From: Actinobacteria bacterium HGW-Actinobacteria-2
Lineage (GTDB): Bacteria; Actinomycetota; Actinomycetes; Propionibacteriales; Propionibacteriaceae
Direction: 5' to 3'
DNA length: 64,000 bases
Assembly (NCBI GenBank): GCA_002841335.1
Contig: PHEY01000009.1
Coordinates: 152,755 to 216,754, forward strand
Of the stretch, positions 26,635 to 34,144 are shown piece by piece. Positions within the stretch are counted from its first letter, which is position 1, and the number at the start of each line of letters is the position of its first letter. Both the position numbers and the translations under genes were made by a program. The notes under the pieces were generated by a model. The model was not told where the DNA came from. It made no database searches and saw only the letters and a program-made list of their open reading frames with translations.

Positions 26635-26785
26635 GCTGGTTGAGCAGGCCGCACAGCAGCCGGGTCCCCTCGCTGGTTGAGCAGGCCGCGCAGCGGCCGG
26701 GTCCCCTTGCTGGTTGAGCAGGCCGCGCAGCGGCCGGGTCCCCTTGCTGGTTGAGCAGGCCGCGCAGCGGCCGTGTCGAAACCCC
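26635..26785. repeat. Four tandem 37-bp repeats of the GCTGGTTGAGC element
   Basis: Units begin at 26635, 26672, 26709 and 26746, each starting GCTGGTTGAGCAGGCCGC and containing the palindromic GCCGCGCAGCGGC. The first unit has a few changes and the last ends in GTGTCGAAACCCC. The ends match the dispersed element at 31624-31730 and 53203-53224. It lies between convergent valS-lipoprotein and ptsI genes. Confidence 0.85.
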
Positions 26786-26802
26786 TGCCCTCCCCGGCTA
26801 CC

Positions 26803-28488
26803 TCACAGCAGGTCGGCCAGCACCGGAGCGGCCATCGCCATCACCGCAGCCTTCGCCTCGGCAGCAGTGATCGACGCCCGAGCCGCCGCAGCCATCTGCT
26901 GACAGGTCTCCATCGTGTGCGCAGCCAAAGCGGTACGCACCGCCGGCACCTTGCCCGGGGCCATCGACAGACTCTTGACGCCCAATCCGGCCAGCACCAG
27001 CGCCAACACCGGATCGCCACCGGCTTCGCCGCACACACCGATGGGCTTGCCCATGGCCTGTCCACCCTCGCAGGCCAGCGCGATCACATCGAGCAGCGCC
27101 GGCTCCCAGGGGTTCAGCAGCTCGGCCAACTCCCCCTGCATCCGGTCGGCGGCCATCGTGTACTGCTGCAGGTCGTTGGTGCCCAGTGAGGCGAAATCCA
27201 CGTGATAGAGAATGCCGCGACTACGGATCGCCGCTGCCGGCACCTCGATCATCACGCCGACCTTCGGCAACCCGAGAGCACGGACGCGTTGGGCGAACCA
27301 CATCGCCTCGGCCTGGGTGGCCACCATCGGTGCCATCACCCGGACGTCGGCCTTGGTGGCCTGGTAGGCCGCGGCCAACGCCTCCAGCTGCGCATCGAGA
27401 ATGTCGGTACGGACCATGCCCAGCCGCAACCCGCGGCGACCGAGGGCGGGGTTCTCCTCCGGCCCGAGGTCAGCGAACTTCAGCGGCTTGTCGGCGCCGG
27501 CGTCCAGGGTGCGCACCACGATCCGGCGGTCACCAAATGCCTCGAACACCTCGGTGTAGGTGGCGGTCTGTTCGGCGACGGTCGGCATGGTGTCGCGGTC
27601 CAGGAAAAGGAACTCGGTGCGGAACAGACCCACACCCTCCACCGGCTGAGCCGCGGCCTTGCGGGCGTCCTCGGCGGTGCCGATGTTGGCCAGCAACGCG
27701 ATCGGCGCACCGTCCTTGGTACAGCCCTTGCCGGTCCCGCCGGCCAGCGCGGCCTCGCGGCGCCGCTTGCGCTCGGTGAGCAAAGCGACTTCAGCTTCGG
27801 TGGGGCTGATGGTGATCTCGCCGACTCCCCCGTCGATGGCCACCACCGTGCCAGCGGGAACATCGAGGATCCCCACGGCCTGGACGATGGCCGGGATGCC
27901 CAACTGCGCGGCCAGAATCGCGGTGTGGCTGGTCGGCCCTCCGGCGGCGGTGATGATGCCCAGGCAGGTGTCGGCGGTCAGGGTCGCAGTCTCGGCCGGA
28001 GCCAGGTCATGCGCGGCCAGAACGCTGGGGACGGTGAGCGACGGCACGCCCGGCTCAGGTTGTCCCAGCAGCCGGGCCACGGCCCGATCGCGGACGTCGC
28101 GCAGGTCGGTGACGCGTTCGGCCATGTAGCCGCCCATCGACTCGAACAGCGCGCAATACTCCTCGACGGCGGCGCTGACCGCGTGGGTGATGCCCGCGCC
28201 GCTAGCCAGGTGGCCGTCGATCCCGGTGACCAGACCGGGGTCGCGGGCCATCATCGCCCCGGCTTCCAGAATGGGCTTGGCGTGGGCGTCGGCCATTGCG
28301 GCGCGCGCCTGAAGGCCGGCAGCGACCGCCTCAAGAACCTCGCGCACCTGCGCGCCGGCAGCGGCTGCGTCGGTGGTCGCCGGTTCGTCGGCCGGAGGTG
28401 TGGGCGCGGCCGCCACCAGCACCAGCGGTCCTACCGCCGTGCCGGCGCTGACGCCGATTCCGTGGAATGTTCCAGGGGCGTCGGACAT
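26803..28488 (-). CDS. ptsI: PTS enzyme I (phosphoenolpyruvate--protein phosphotransferase)
   Basis: 561 residues. GIGVSAGTAVGPLVLV is the start of the HPr-interacting domain. GGPTSHTAILAAQLGIPAIV holds the phosphorylated His. The C-terminal PEP-binding barrel has EFLFLDRDTMP and CGEAGGDPVLALVLAGLG. It transfers phosphate from PEP to HPr, the gene 6 bp upstream. No sugar-specific enzyme II is in the window. Confidence 0.96.
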   Translation of the reverse strand: MSDAPGTFHGIGVSAGTAVGPLVLVAAAPTPPADEPATTDAAAAGAQVREVLEAVAAGLQARAAMADAHAKPILEAGAMMARDPGLVTGIDGHLASGAGITHAVSAAVEEYCALFESMGGYMAERVTDLRDVRDRAVARLLGQPEPGVPSLTVPSVLAAHDLAPAETATLTADTCLGIITAAGGPTSHTAILAAQLGIPAIVQAVGILDVPAGTVVAIDGGVGEITISPTEAEVALLTERKRRREAALAGGTGKGCTKDGAPIALLANIGTAEDARKAAAQPVEGVGLFRTEFLFLDRDTMPTVAEQTATYTEVFEAFGDRRIVVRTLDAGADKPLKFADLGPEENPALGRRGLRLGMVRTDILDAQLEALAAAYQATKADVRVMAPMVATQAEAMWFAQRVRALGLPKVGVMIEVPAAAIRSRGILYHVDFASLGTNDLQQYTMAADRMQGELAELLNPWEPALLDVIALACEGGQAMGKPIGVCGEAGGDPVLALVLAGLGVKSLSMAPGKVPAVRTALAAHTMETCQQMAAAARASITAAEAKAAVMAMAAPVLADLL

Positions 28489-28494
28489 GGCGGG

Positions 28495-28764
28495 CTACTC
28501 CGCGTCCAGGTCCCGGGAGAGAAGCTCGACGAGGCTGTCCAGGGCGGCTTCGGCTCCATCGCCTTCAGCAGTGAGGGTGACCACTTCGCCGTGCTTAGCG
28601 CCCAGCGCCATCACGGCCAGGATGCTGCGAGCGTCGACGGCCGGCTGCCCCTCTTTGGCGATGGTCACCGGCAATCCGGTCACGGTAGCCGCTTGCACGA
28701 AAAGTGAAGCGGGACGGGCATGCAGTCCAATCGAGGACGCAATACTGACTTGCCTGGTTGCCAT
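28495..28764 (-). CDS. ptsH: Phosphocarrier protein HPr
   Basis: 89 residues from ATG 28764, placed right after AAGGAGTGAAG. ASSIGLHARPASLFV carries the phospho-His, and ARSILAVMALGAK is the regulatory-serine region (Ser present; whether a kinase uses it is unknown). It is upstream of ptsI and surely co-transcribed with it. A start 25 codons earlier is less likely. Confidence 0.96.
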   Translation of the reverse strand: MATRQVSIASSIGLHARPASLFVQAATVTGLPVTIAKEGQPAVDARSILAVMALGAKHGEVVTLTAEGDGAEAALDSLVELLSRDLDAE

Positions 28765-28821
28765 CTTCACTCCTTGCGACGCTGCGGATAGTGAGGCCCA
28801 CTTTGCCATATCCGCCAGCGG

Positions 28822-28848
28822 ACTGCGGCAGGTATCCACCTGCGCAGT
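28822..28848 (-). terminator. Hairpin terminator after clpX
   Basis: ACTGC-g-GCAGGT, loop ATCC, ACCTGC-GCAGT forms an 11-bp stem with one bulge, 8 bp past the clpX stop. Confidence 0.65.
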
Positions 28849-28855
28849 TCAGGCC

Positions 28856-30151
28856 TTAGGCAGAACGTTCGCGACGCTCAGAACGTGCTACAGCGGCCCG
28901 ACTGATCAACTGCGGCGAGGCGCCGGCGGTAACCACGTCGGCGTCCACGATCACCTGGGCGATCTGGTCGTCGCTGGGCACGTGGTACATCACGTTGAGC
29001 AGGATCTCTTCCAGGATCGAGCGCAATCCGCGAGCGCCGATGCCGCGGGCAAGGGCCATATCTGCCACGGCGTCGATCGCCGCCGGAGTGAACTCCAGGT
29101 CGACGCCGTCCAGCTCGAAGAGTTTGCGGAACTGCTTGATCAAGGCGTTCTTCGGTTCGACGAGAATGCGGATCAATGACTCCCGATCGAGTTGCTCGAC
29201 GGTCGAGATCATCGGCAGACGGCCGATGAACTCCGGGATCAGGCCGTAGGAGTGCAGATCCTCGGGACGGACTTCGGCGAACGGGTTCATGGTCTTCGGT
29301 GCCCGCACCGCGGCTGCGTTGTTGAAGCCGAGCGGACGCTTGCCGACGCGGGCGTTGATGATCTCCTCCAGGCCGGCGAAGGCGCCACCGACGATGAACA
29401 AGATGTTGGTGGTGTCGATCTGGATGAACTCCTGGTGGGGATGCTTGCGGCCCCCCTGCGGCGGCACCGAGGCGGTGGTGCCTTCCAGGATCTTCAGCAG
29501 CGCCTGCTGGACGCCCTCGCCCGAGACATCACGGGTGATCGAGGGGTTCTCGCTCTTGCGGGCCACCTTGTCGATCTCGTCGATGTAGATGATGCCGGTC
29601 TCGGCCTTCTTCACGTCGAAGTCGGCGGCTTGGATCAGCTTCAGCAGGATGTTCTCCACATCCTCACCGACGTAGCCGGCTTCGGTGAGCGCGGTGGCGT
29701 CGGCCATCGCGAACGGCACGTTCAGCATCCGCGCCAGGGTCTGGGCCAGGTAGGTCTTGCCACAGCCGGTGGGGCCGATCAGCAGGATGTTCGACTTGCC
29801 GAGCTCAACCAACTCGTCGTCGGCGACCCGGCGTCCGGGGGCGGCGGAGTTCTGCGCCTGCACTCGCTTGTAGTGGTTGTAGACCGCCACAGCCAATGCC
29901 TTCTTGGCGACGTCCTGGCCGATCACGTAGGTGTCGAGGAAGGTGCGAATCTCCTTCGGCTTGGGCAGCTCGTCGAGCAGGCCGGAGTCGGTGGTCTCGG
30001 CGAACTCCTCTTCAATGATCTCGTTGCACAAGTCGATGCACTCATCACAGATGTAGACACCCGGTCCAGCGATGAGCTTCTTGACCTGCTTCTGGCTCTT
30101 CCCGCAGAAGGAGCACTTCAGCAGATCCGAGGTTTCTCCGATTCGCGCCAC
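28856..30151 (-). CDS. clpX: ATP-dependent Clp protease ATP-binding subunit ClpX
   Basis: 431 residues from GTG 30151 ([17 protein letters not shown]), which has AGAAGG 10 bp upstream and matches the mycobacterial N-terminus; a TTG three codons earlier is too close to that site. The zinc finger is CSFCGKSQ...CDECIDLC. Walker A is GPTGCGKT, Walker [10 protein letters not shown], and the pore loop GYVGED. It unfolds substrates for ClpP. It is the next gene downstream of clpP2, but a terminator separates them. Confidence 0.97.
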   Translation of the reverse strand: MARIGETSDLLKCSFCGKSQKQVKKLIAGPGVYICDECIDLCNEIIEEEFAETTDSGLLDELPKPKEIRTFLDTYVIGQDVAKKALAVAVYNHYKRVQAQNSAAPGRRVADDELVELGKSNILLIGPTGCGKTYLAQTLARMLNVPFAMADATALTEAGYVGEDVENILLKLIQAADFDVKKAETGIIYIDEIDKVARKSENPSITRDVSGEGVQQALLKILEGTTASVPPQGGRKHPHQEFIQIDTTNILFIVGGAFAGLEEIINARVGKRPLGFNNAAAVRAPKTMNPFAEVRPEDLHSYGLIPEFIGRLPMISTVEQLDRESLIRILVEPKNALIKQFRKLFELDGVDLEFTPAAIDAVADMALARGIGARGLRSILEEILLNVMYHVPSDDQIAQVIVDADVVTAGASPQLISRAAVARSERRERSA

Positions 30152-30187
30152 TTCGTTCAACCCTTCTGACTTGGTTATTCACCTTAA

Positions 30188-30220
30188 CTCGACCCCCCAA
30201 CGATTCGATGGAGGGTCGAG
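30188..30220 (-). terminator. Terminator after clpP2
   Basis: CTCGACCC (30188-30195) and GGGTCGAG (30213-30220), with further partial pairing inside, just 7 bp after the clpP2 stop. It separates clpP1-clpP2 from clpX. Confidence 0.6.
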
Positions 30221-30227
30221 GAGTGAA

Positions 30228-30872
30228 TTACGCGGGGAGGTCCTTCAAGGACGTCAGGATGTCGTCCACGATGCCGTACTCGACGGCCTCCTGGGCGGTG
30301 AGGTACTTGTCACGCTCGATGTCGAGAGTGACCTTCTCGATCGGCTGACCGGTGCTCTCGGCGAGCATGGTCTCCATCTGAGTGCGGATGCGCATGATCT
30401 CGCGGGCCTGAATCTCCAGATCGGACGACTGGCCGTAGTTGCCTTCGGCGGCCGGCTGATGAATCAGAATGCGGCTGTTCGGCAGCGCCAAGCGCTTGCC
30501 CTTGGTGCCAGCGGCCAGGATCACCGCAGCGGCCGAGGCGGCCTGACCCAGGCAGACGGTCTGCACGTCCGGCTTGATGTAGCGCATGGTGTCGTAGATC
30601 GCGGTCAGCGCGGTGAACGAGCCACCCGGGGAGTTCAGGTAGATGCTGATCGGACGCTCGGGATCCATCGACTGCAGGCAGAGCAGCTGGGCCATCACCG
30701 CATTGGCGATGTCGTCGCTGATCGGGGTGCCCAAGAAGATGATCCGATCCTCGAAGAGCTTGGTGTACGGGTCGACGCGGCGCACGCCGTAGCTGGTGCG
30801 CTCTTCCCACTGAGGGATGTAGTAATCCATCCGCGGGCTGGCCGGGGCGATGGAGGTCGGCAAGGTGTTCAC
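30228..30872 (-). CDS. clpP2: ATP-dependent Clp protease proteolytic subunit 2
   Basis: 214 residues from GTG 30872 (VNTLPTSIAPASPRMDYYIPQWEE, shown in part), with GAGGACC ahead. The catalytic Ser is in LGQAASAAAVILAAG, His in RILIHQPAAEGN, and Asp in IERDKYLTAQEAVEYG (ERDKY in place of the usual DRD). Actinobacteria need both ClpP1 and ClpP2 in one mixed tetradecamer. It begins 8 bp after clpP1, so it is an operon. Confidence 0.95.
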   Translation of the reverse strand: MNTLPTSIAPASPRMDYYIPQWEERTSYGVRRVDPYTKLFEDRIIFLGTPISDDIANAVMAQLLCLQSMDPERPISIYLNSPGGSFTALTAIYDTMRYIKPDVQTVCLGQAASAAAVILAAGTKGKRLALPNSRILIHQPAAEGNYGQSSDLEIQAREIMRIRTQMETMLAESTGQPIEKVTLDIERDKYLTAQEAVEYGIVDDILTSLKDLPA

Positions 30873-30880
30873 GGAGGTCC

Positions 30881-31510
30881 TCACTTGTTCGGCGAACTGG
30901 TCTTGATCTGAGACGCCCGCTCGTAGACGTGGTCGATGAAGCCGTAGGCCAGCGCCTCTTCGGCGGTGAACCAACGGTCGCGATCGGAGTCCTTCTCGAT
31001 CTGCTCGATGGTCTGACCGGTGTGCTCGGCGATCAACCGACCCATGGTCTTCTTGATGTGCATGGACTGCTCGGCCTGAATACGGATGTCGGACGCGGTG
31101 CCGCCCAGACCACCGGACGGCTGGTGCATCATGATCCGGCTGTGCGGCAGCGCGAAGCGCTTGCCCTTCTGGCCGGCCGACAGCAGGAACTGACCCATCG
31201 ACGCTGCCAGGCCCATGGCCACCGTGGCCACGTCGTTGGAGATCCACTGCATGGTGTCGAAGATCGCCATGCCGGAGTCGACAGAGCCGCCGGGTGAGTT
31301 GATGTAGAGGTAGATGTCGGCGTCGGGATCCTCTGCGTTCAGCAGCAGCATCTGGGCGCAGATCGCGTTGGCGTTCTCATCGCGCACTTCGGAGCCGAGA
31401 AAGATGATCCGGTTCTTCAACAGGGACTGGTAGACCGAATCGGTCATGCCGGCCGCACCTGGACCGCCGGCCATCCGGAGGCCGCGCTCGTTGGAAAGTA
31501 GTTCGCTCAC
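30881..31510 (-). CDS. clpP1: ATP-dependent Clp protease proteolytic subunit 1
   Basis: 209 residues from GTG 31510; ATGs at 31474 and 31447 ([10 protein letters not shown]) are alternatives, and the mature protein probably begins near the latter after processing. Catalytic residues: Ser in [14 protein letters not shown], His in [10 protein letters not shown], Asp in [14 protein letters not shown]. It is the first gene of clpP1-clpP2. A ClgR-like site lies ~55 bp upstream. Confidence 0.95.
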   Translation of the reverse strand: MSELLSNERGLRMAGGPGAAGMTDSVYQSLLKNRIIFLGSEVRDENANAICAQMLLLNAEDPDADIYLYINSPGGSVDSGMAIFDTMQWISNDVATVAMGLAASMGQFLLSAGQKGKRFALPHSRIMMHQPSGGLGGTASDIRIQAEQSMHIKKTMGRLIAEHTGQTIEQIEKDSDRDRWFTAEEALAYGFIDHVYERASQIKTSSPNK

Positions 31511-31564
31511 GAAGCCGAAACTACCCGTTTGCCTCCCGTTTTCCGACCACTTTGCATCAGTGTT

Positions 31565-31575
31565 CGCTGTCGGCG
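31565..31575 (-). promoter_or_regulatory. Candidate ClgR operator upstream of clpP1P2
   Basis: CGCTGTCGGCG fits the published ClgR-box pattern (CGC-Y-N-A-N-R-GCG) except for one central base. ClgR activates clpP genes in actinobacteria. Pattern match from memory. Confidence 0.4.
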
Positions 31576-31587
31576 CACCGCGCGCCG

Positions 31588-31730
31588 CTGGGTGAGCTCT
31601 CGAAAGCCCTGATGCCCGCACAGTGGTTTCGACACGCTCGCTACCGCTCGCTGCTCAACCAGCAGGACACCGCACGCTCGCTGCTCAACCACAGGGGAAG
31701 GAACGCCGCTGGTTGAGCTCGTCGAAACCC
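31588..31730. repeat. Cluster of dispersed TGGTTGAGC/GTCGAAACC elements
   Basis: TGGTTTCGACACGCTCG begins an inverted copy at 31624 that ends GCTGCTCAACCAGC (to 31663). A second partial inverted copy is at 31671-31691. GCTGGTTGAGCTCGTCGAAACC is at 31708-31729, and a degenerate copy (GCTGGGTGAGCTCTCGAAAG) is at 31587-31606. They lie between tig and clpP1. Confidence 0.75.
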
Positions 31731-31750
31731 GGCGCGGCAGCAGAAACCAA

Positions 31751-31782
31751 CAGCGGGCGCTACCCGAAGGTAACGCCCGCTG
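31751..31782 (-). terminator. Terminator after tig
   Basis: CAGCGGGCG-c-TACC, loop CGAA, GGTA-a-CGCCCGCTG is a 13-bp stem with one mismatch, 14 bp past the tig stop. On the minus strand TTGGTTTCTG follows. Confidence 0.8.
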
Positions 31783-31795
31783 CGGAAGCGACTAC

Positions 31796-33160
31796 TCAGT
31801 GCTCGTGGTCGTGCTCTTCAACCTCGACGGCCTCGCCTTCACGCAGGGTGATGTCGACGACCTTGCCGTTGGTGTCGGTGACGGTGGCCTTCGCCACGAC
31901 CTCGCCCATGGCCTTGTTGCGACGGATCTCCGCCATCCAGGCACCCAGGTGGTTGTGCTCCATCATGTGCTGGGCTTCCTGCTCCGGCGTGGTGCCGTTG
32001 CGCATCGCCTTCTGCACGATCAGCTTCGACAGGTCGGCCTGATCGACGCTCACCTCGGTGTCGTCGGCGATCTGATCGAGGATCAGCTGCGCCTTCAGGC
32101 CCTTGACCGTGTTGGCTTCGAGCTCGGCCCAGAAGTCCTCAGCGGTGCGGCTGGCTTCCTCCGGGGTCTGATCGAGGTAGCGCTGCAGGGTCAGTCCGGC
32201 CTGCGCGAGCTGGTCGTTGATCTGCTGCTTGCGGGCGTCCACCTCAGCGGCGACCACACCGGCGGGCACCTCGAAGTCGGTGGCCTCGACCAGCGCTTCG
32301 ATGATCTTGTCCCGGCCCGCGGCGACCTGCTCGGCCTCCAGGCTGGCCTCGACACCCTTGGCCAGGTCGGCCTTCATCTCATCAACGGTGTCGAACTCGG
32401 AAATCATCGAGGCGAACTCATCGTCGACCTCGGGCAGGATCTGCTCGGAGACCTTCTTGACCGTGACGTGGATGTCGGCGGCCTCACCCTCCAGCGCCCC
32501 ACCGACCAGGGTGGACGCGAAATCGGCCTCGTCGCCGGCCTTCAGCCCGGTGACCGCCTCGTCCAGCCCGTCGATCATGCCGCCCACGCCGATCACGTAG
32601 GTGACGTCGGTGGCGGTGCCATCCTCCAGGGCCTCGCCGTCACGGCTGGCCACCAGGTCGATGGTCACCCGATCACCCTCGGCGGCAGCGCGGTCAACCT
32701 CGGACGTGGTGGCGAAGCGGCTGCGGAGCATCTCGATGCGCTCGTCCACCTCGGCGTCGACCGACTTGGTGGCCTCCACCTCAGCGGTGAGCGTGCTGAA
32801 GTCCGGCACGGTGAACTCCGGACGGACGTCCACCTCGGCGGTGAACTCGATCACGTCGCCGTCTTCGAGCTTGGTGACCTCCACCTCGGGATCGGCCAGC
32901 GGGATGATCTTCGCCTCGTTGACCGCGGCCTCGTAGGCGCTCGGCAGAGCGGAGTTGATGGCCTCCTGCAGCACCGCGCCACGACCGAAGCGCTGATCGA
33001 TGACCAGCGGCGGCACCTTGCCCTTGCGGAAGCCGGGGATCGTCACCGACGCAGCGATGTCGGCGTACGCCTTGTCGAGGTGCGGGGCGAGGTCGGCGAA
33101 GGGAATCTCAACGGTGAGCTTGACCCGGGACGGACCGAGCTTCTCGACAGTGCTGGACAA
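31796..33160 (-). CDS. tig: Trigger factor
   Basis: 454 residues from TTG 33160 (LSSTVEKLGPSRVKLTVEIP), chosen because CAGGAG lies 7 bp upstream and relatives start with the same text. The N-terminal domain has the ribosome-docking loop GFRKGKVP. The middle is an FKBP-type PPIase domain (~160-245; AAEGDRVTIDLVAS). The C-terminal arm follows, with an Asp/Glu/His-rich tail (VEVEEHDHEH). It is the nascent-chain chaperone, upstream of clpP1 in the conserved order, though a terminator and repeats intervene. Confidence 0.96.
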   Translation of the reverse strand: MSSTVEKLGPSRVKLTVEIPFADLAPHLDKAYADIAASVTIPGFRKGKVPPLVIDQRFGRGAVLQEAINSALPSAYEAAVNEAKIIPLADPEVEVTKLEDGDVIEFTAEVDVRPEFTVPDFSTLTAEVEATKSVDAEVDERIEMLRSRFATTSEVDRAAAEGDRVTIDLVASRDGEALEDGTATDVTYVIGVGGMIDGLDEAVTGLKAGDEADFASTLVGGALEGEAADIHVTVKKVSEQILPEVDDEFASMISEFDTVDEMKADLAKGVEASLEAEQVAAGRDKIIEALVEATDFEVPAGVVAAEVDARKQQINDQLAQAGLTLQRYLDQTPEEASRTAEDFWAELEANTVKGLKAQLILDQIADDTEVSVDQADLSKLIVQKAMRNGTTPEQEAQHMMEHNHLGAWMAEIRRNKAMGEVVAKATVTDTNGKVVDITLREGEAVEVEEHDHEH

Positions 33161-33403
33161 TGCAGGCTCCTGAGTGGACGAAAGACAGACTTGGCAATCG
33201 TAGTGGACGCGCGCGTTGGTCCCGAATCGGCCCCTCACACCTCGCCCCCATCACCCACTTTGCGCCCGATGCTGTCACCTTGCACGCGAAACTTCGGGCG
33301 CAGAGTCACAGCTTCGGGCGCGGAGTGATGGATGCGGGTGCACCGCCCAGTTCGGCGGGTGGGGCGCACTTCCACTACTGTGGGCTGCGCACTTCCGGTG
33401 CAC
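33161..33403. promoter_or_regulatory. tig upstream region with CTTCGGGCGC repeats
   Basis: The 243 bp between tig (-) and tRNA-Gly (+) has no gene. CTTCGGGCGCAGAGT (33292-33306) and CTTCGGGCGCGGAGT (33312-33326) are direct near-copies 20 bp apart. An inverted relative (ACTTTGCGCCCGATG) is at 33257-33271. These could be operator sites for tig or the tRNA. Confidence 0.4.
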
Positions 33404-33477
33404 GCGGATGTAGCTCAATGGTAGAGCCCCAGTCTTCCAAACTGGCTACGCGGGTTCGATTCCCGTCATCCGCTCCA
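33404..33477 (+). tRNA. tRNA-Gly (anticodon TCC)
   Basis: 74 nt including an encoded CCA. The acceptor arms GCGGATG and CATCCGC pair perfectly. The D-arm is AGCTCAATGGTAGAGC. The anticodon stem CCAGT/ACTGG encloses CTTCCAA, giving anticodon TCC. The T-arm is GCGGGTTCGATTCCCGT. It reads GGA/GGG glycine codons. Confidence 0.97.
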
Positions 33478-33506
33478 TCCGGCCCCTCAGGCCGACGGAG
33501 TCCCGA

Positions 33507-33704
33507 TCAGGCGTAGAACCAGCTGTCGCGGCTCAGTGCGGCGCCGAGCAGGCTGGCCACCAAGAAGCCGACGAAGACCGAGACTCCACTGATACCCAAA
33601 GTGAGGCCGGCGCTCGCCACGGCCCACATCAGTCCGGCGGCAAGCGCAGCGCTGCCAGCCAGGACGATTGCAATCATTCCCCCGATACGCACGAAATAGT
33701 GCAT
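33507..33704 (-). CDS. Small two-helix membrane protein
   Basis: 65 residues with two hydrophobic stretches (GGMIAIVLAGSAALAAGLMW and ISGVSVFVGFLVASLLGAAL), separated by a short turn, and a polar C-terminus. GGGGAGACGAGC before the ATG supports translation. It is convergent with tRNA-Gly. No family recognised. Confidence 0.6.
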   Translation of the reverse strand: MHYFVRIGGMIAIVLAGSAALAAGLMWAVASAGLTLGISGVSVFVGFLVASLLGAALSRDSWFYA

Positions 33705-34144
33705 GTGCTCGTCTCCCCCCGAAAATGAGCTAACAAGGCCATGGTATCCGCGCTGCCGCCGTCGTCAACTGCGCTACGCGACACTCCCCATGTGCTCTTC
33801 GGGGTGAGCCTCCGACAAACACCGCACCACTAGGGCGTCCGGCGGACAGCCTCGGTTGGCCATTGCGGCGATGATCACCTATCCTCAAGCTTCCAGTGCC
33901 GGATCATCCACCGATGAGTCCGGCACTTCTGCTGTCACCACGCGTCTCACCAGACCGCGGACACCGCAGGAGCCCGACCCGGCGACCATCGTCACGCCGA
34001 AGGGCGCATCTGACATCCCGGACGTCCGCAGCAAAAAAGGCCCTCCTTGCCCAGCTTCTGAGGGACAATGCAGCTGTAGTCCACGCAGCTTGCCGACTCC
34101 ACCGGTGTGGAGATCGGTCAACCAAACAGCCGAGGAGATACGCA
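33705..34144 (+). promoter_or_regulatory. Long, structured 5' region of the NfnBA-like gene
   Basis: About 440 bp without a clear gene. AGTGCCGGA (33895-33903) and TCCGGCACT (33919-33927) form a perfect 9-bp stem. CTCCAC-CGGT-GTGGAG (34097-34112) is a second hairpin, ~32 bp before the GTG start. An A6 tract follows GTCCGCAGC near 34035. Regulation through the leader is possible but unproven. Confidence 0.4.

Noticed and set aside
26635..26785. Tandem 37-bp repeats as a CRISPR array
   Set aside because: The copies are contiguous without variable spacers and no cas genes are near.
31799..33328. 509-codon plus-strand frame opposite tig
   Set aside because: Shadow of trigger factor; composition typical of antisense frames.
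33896..34144. N-terminal extension of the Nfn-like protein by 83 codons
   Set aside because: GTG 34145 has a good ribosome site and the upstream frame has Arg/Ser-rich text and a hairpin, so it is leader sequence.
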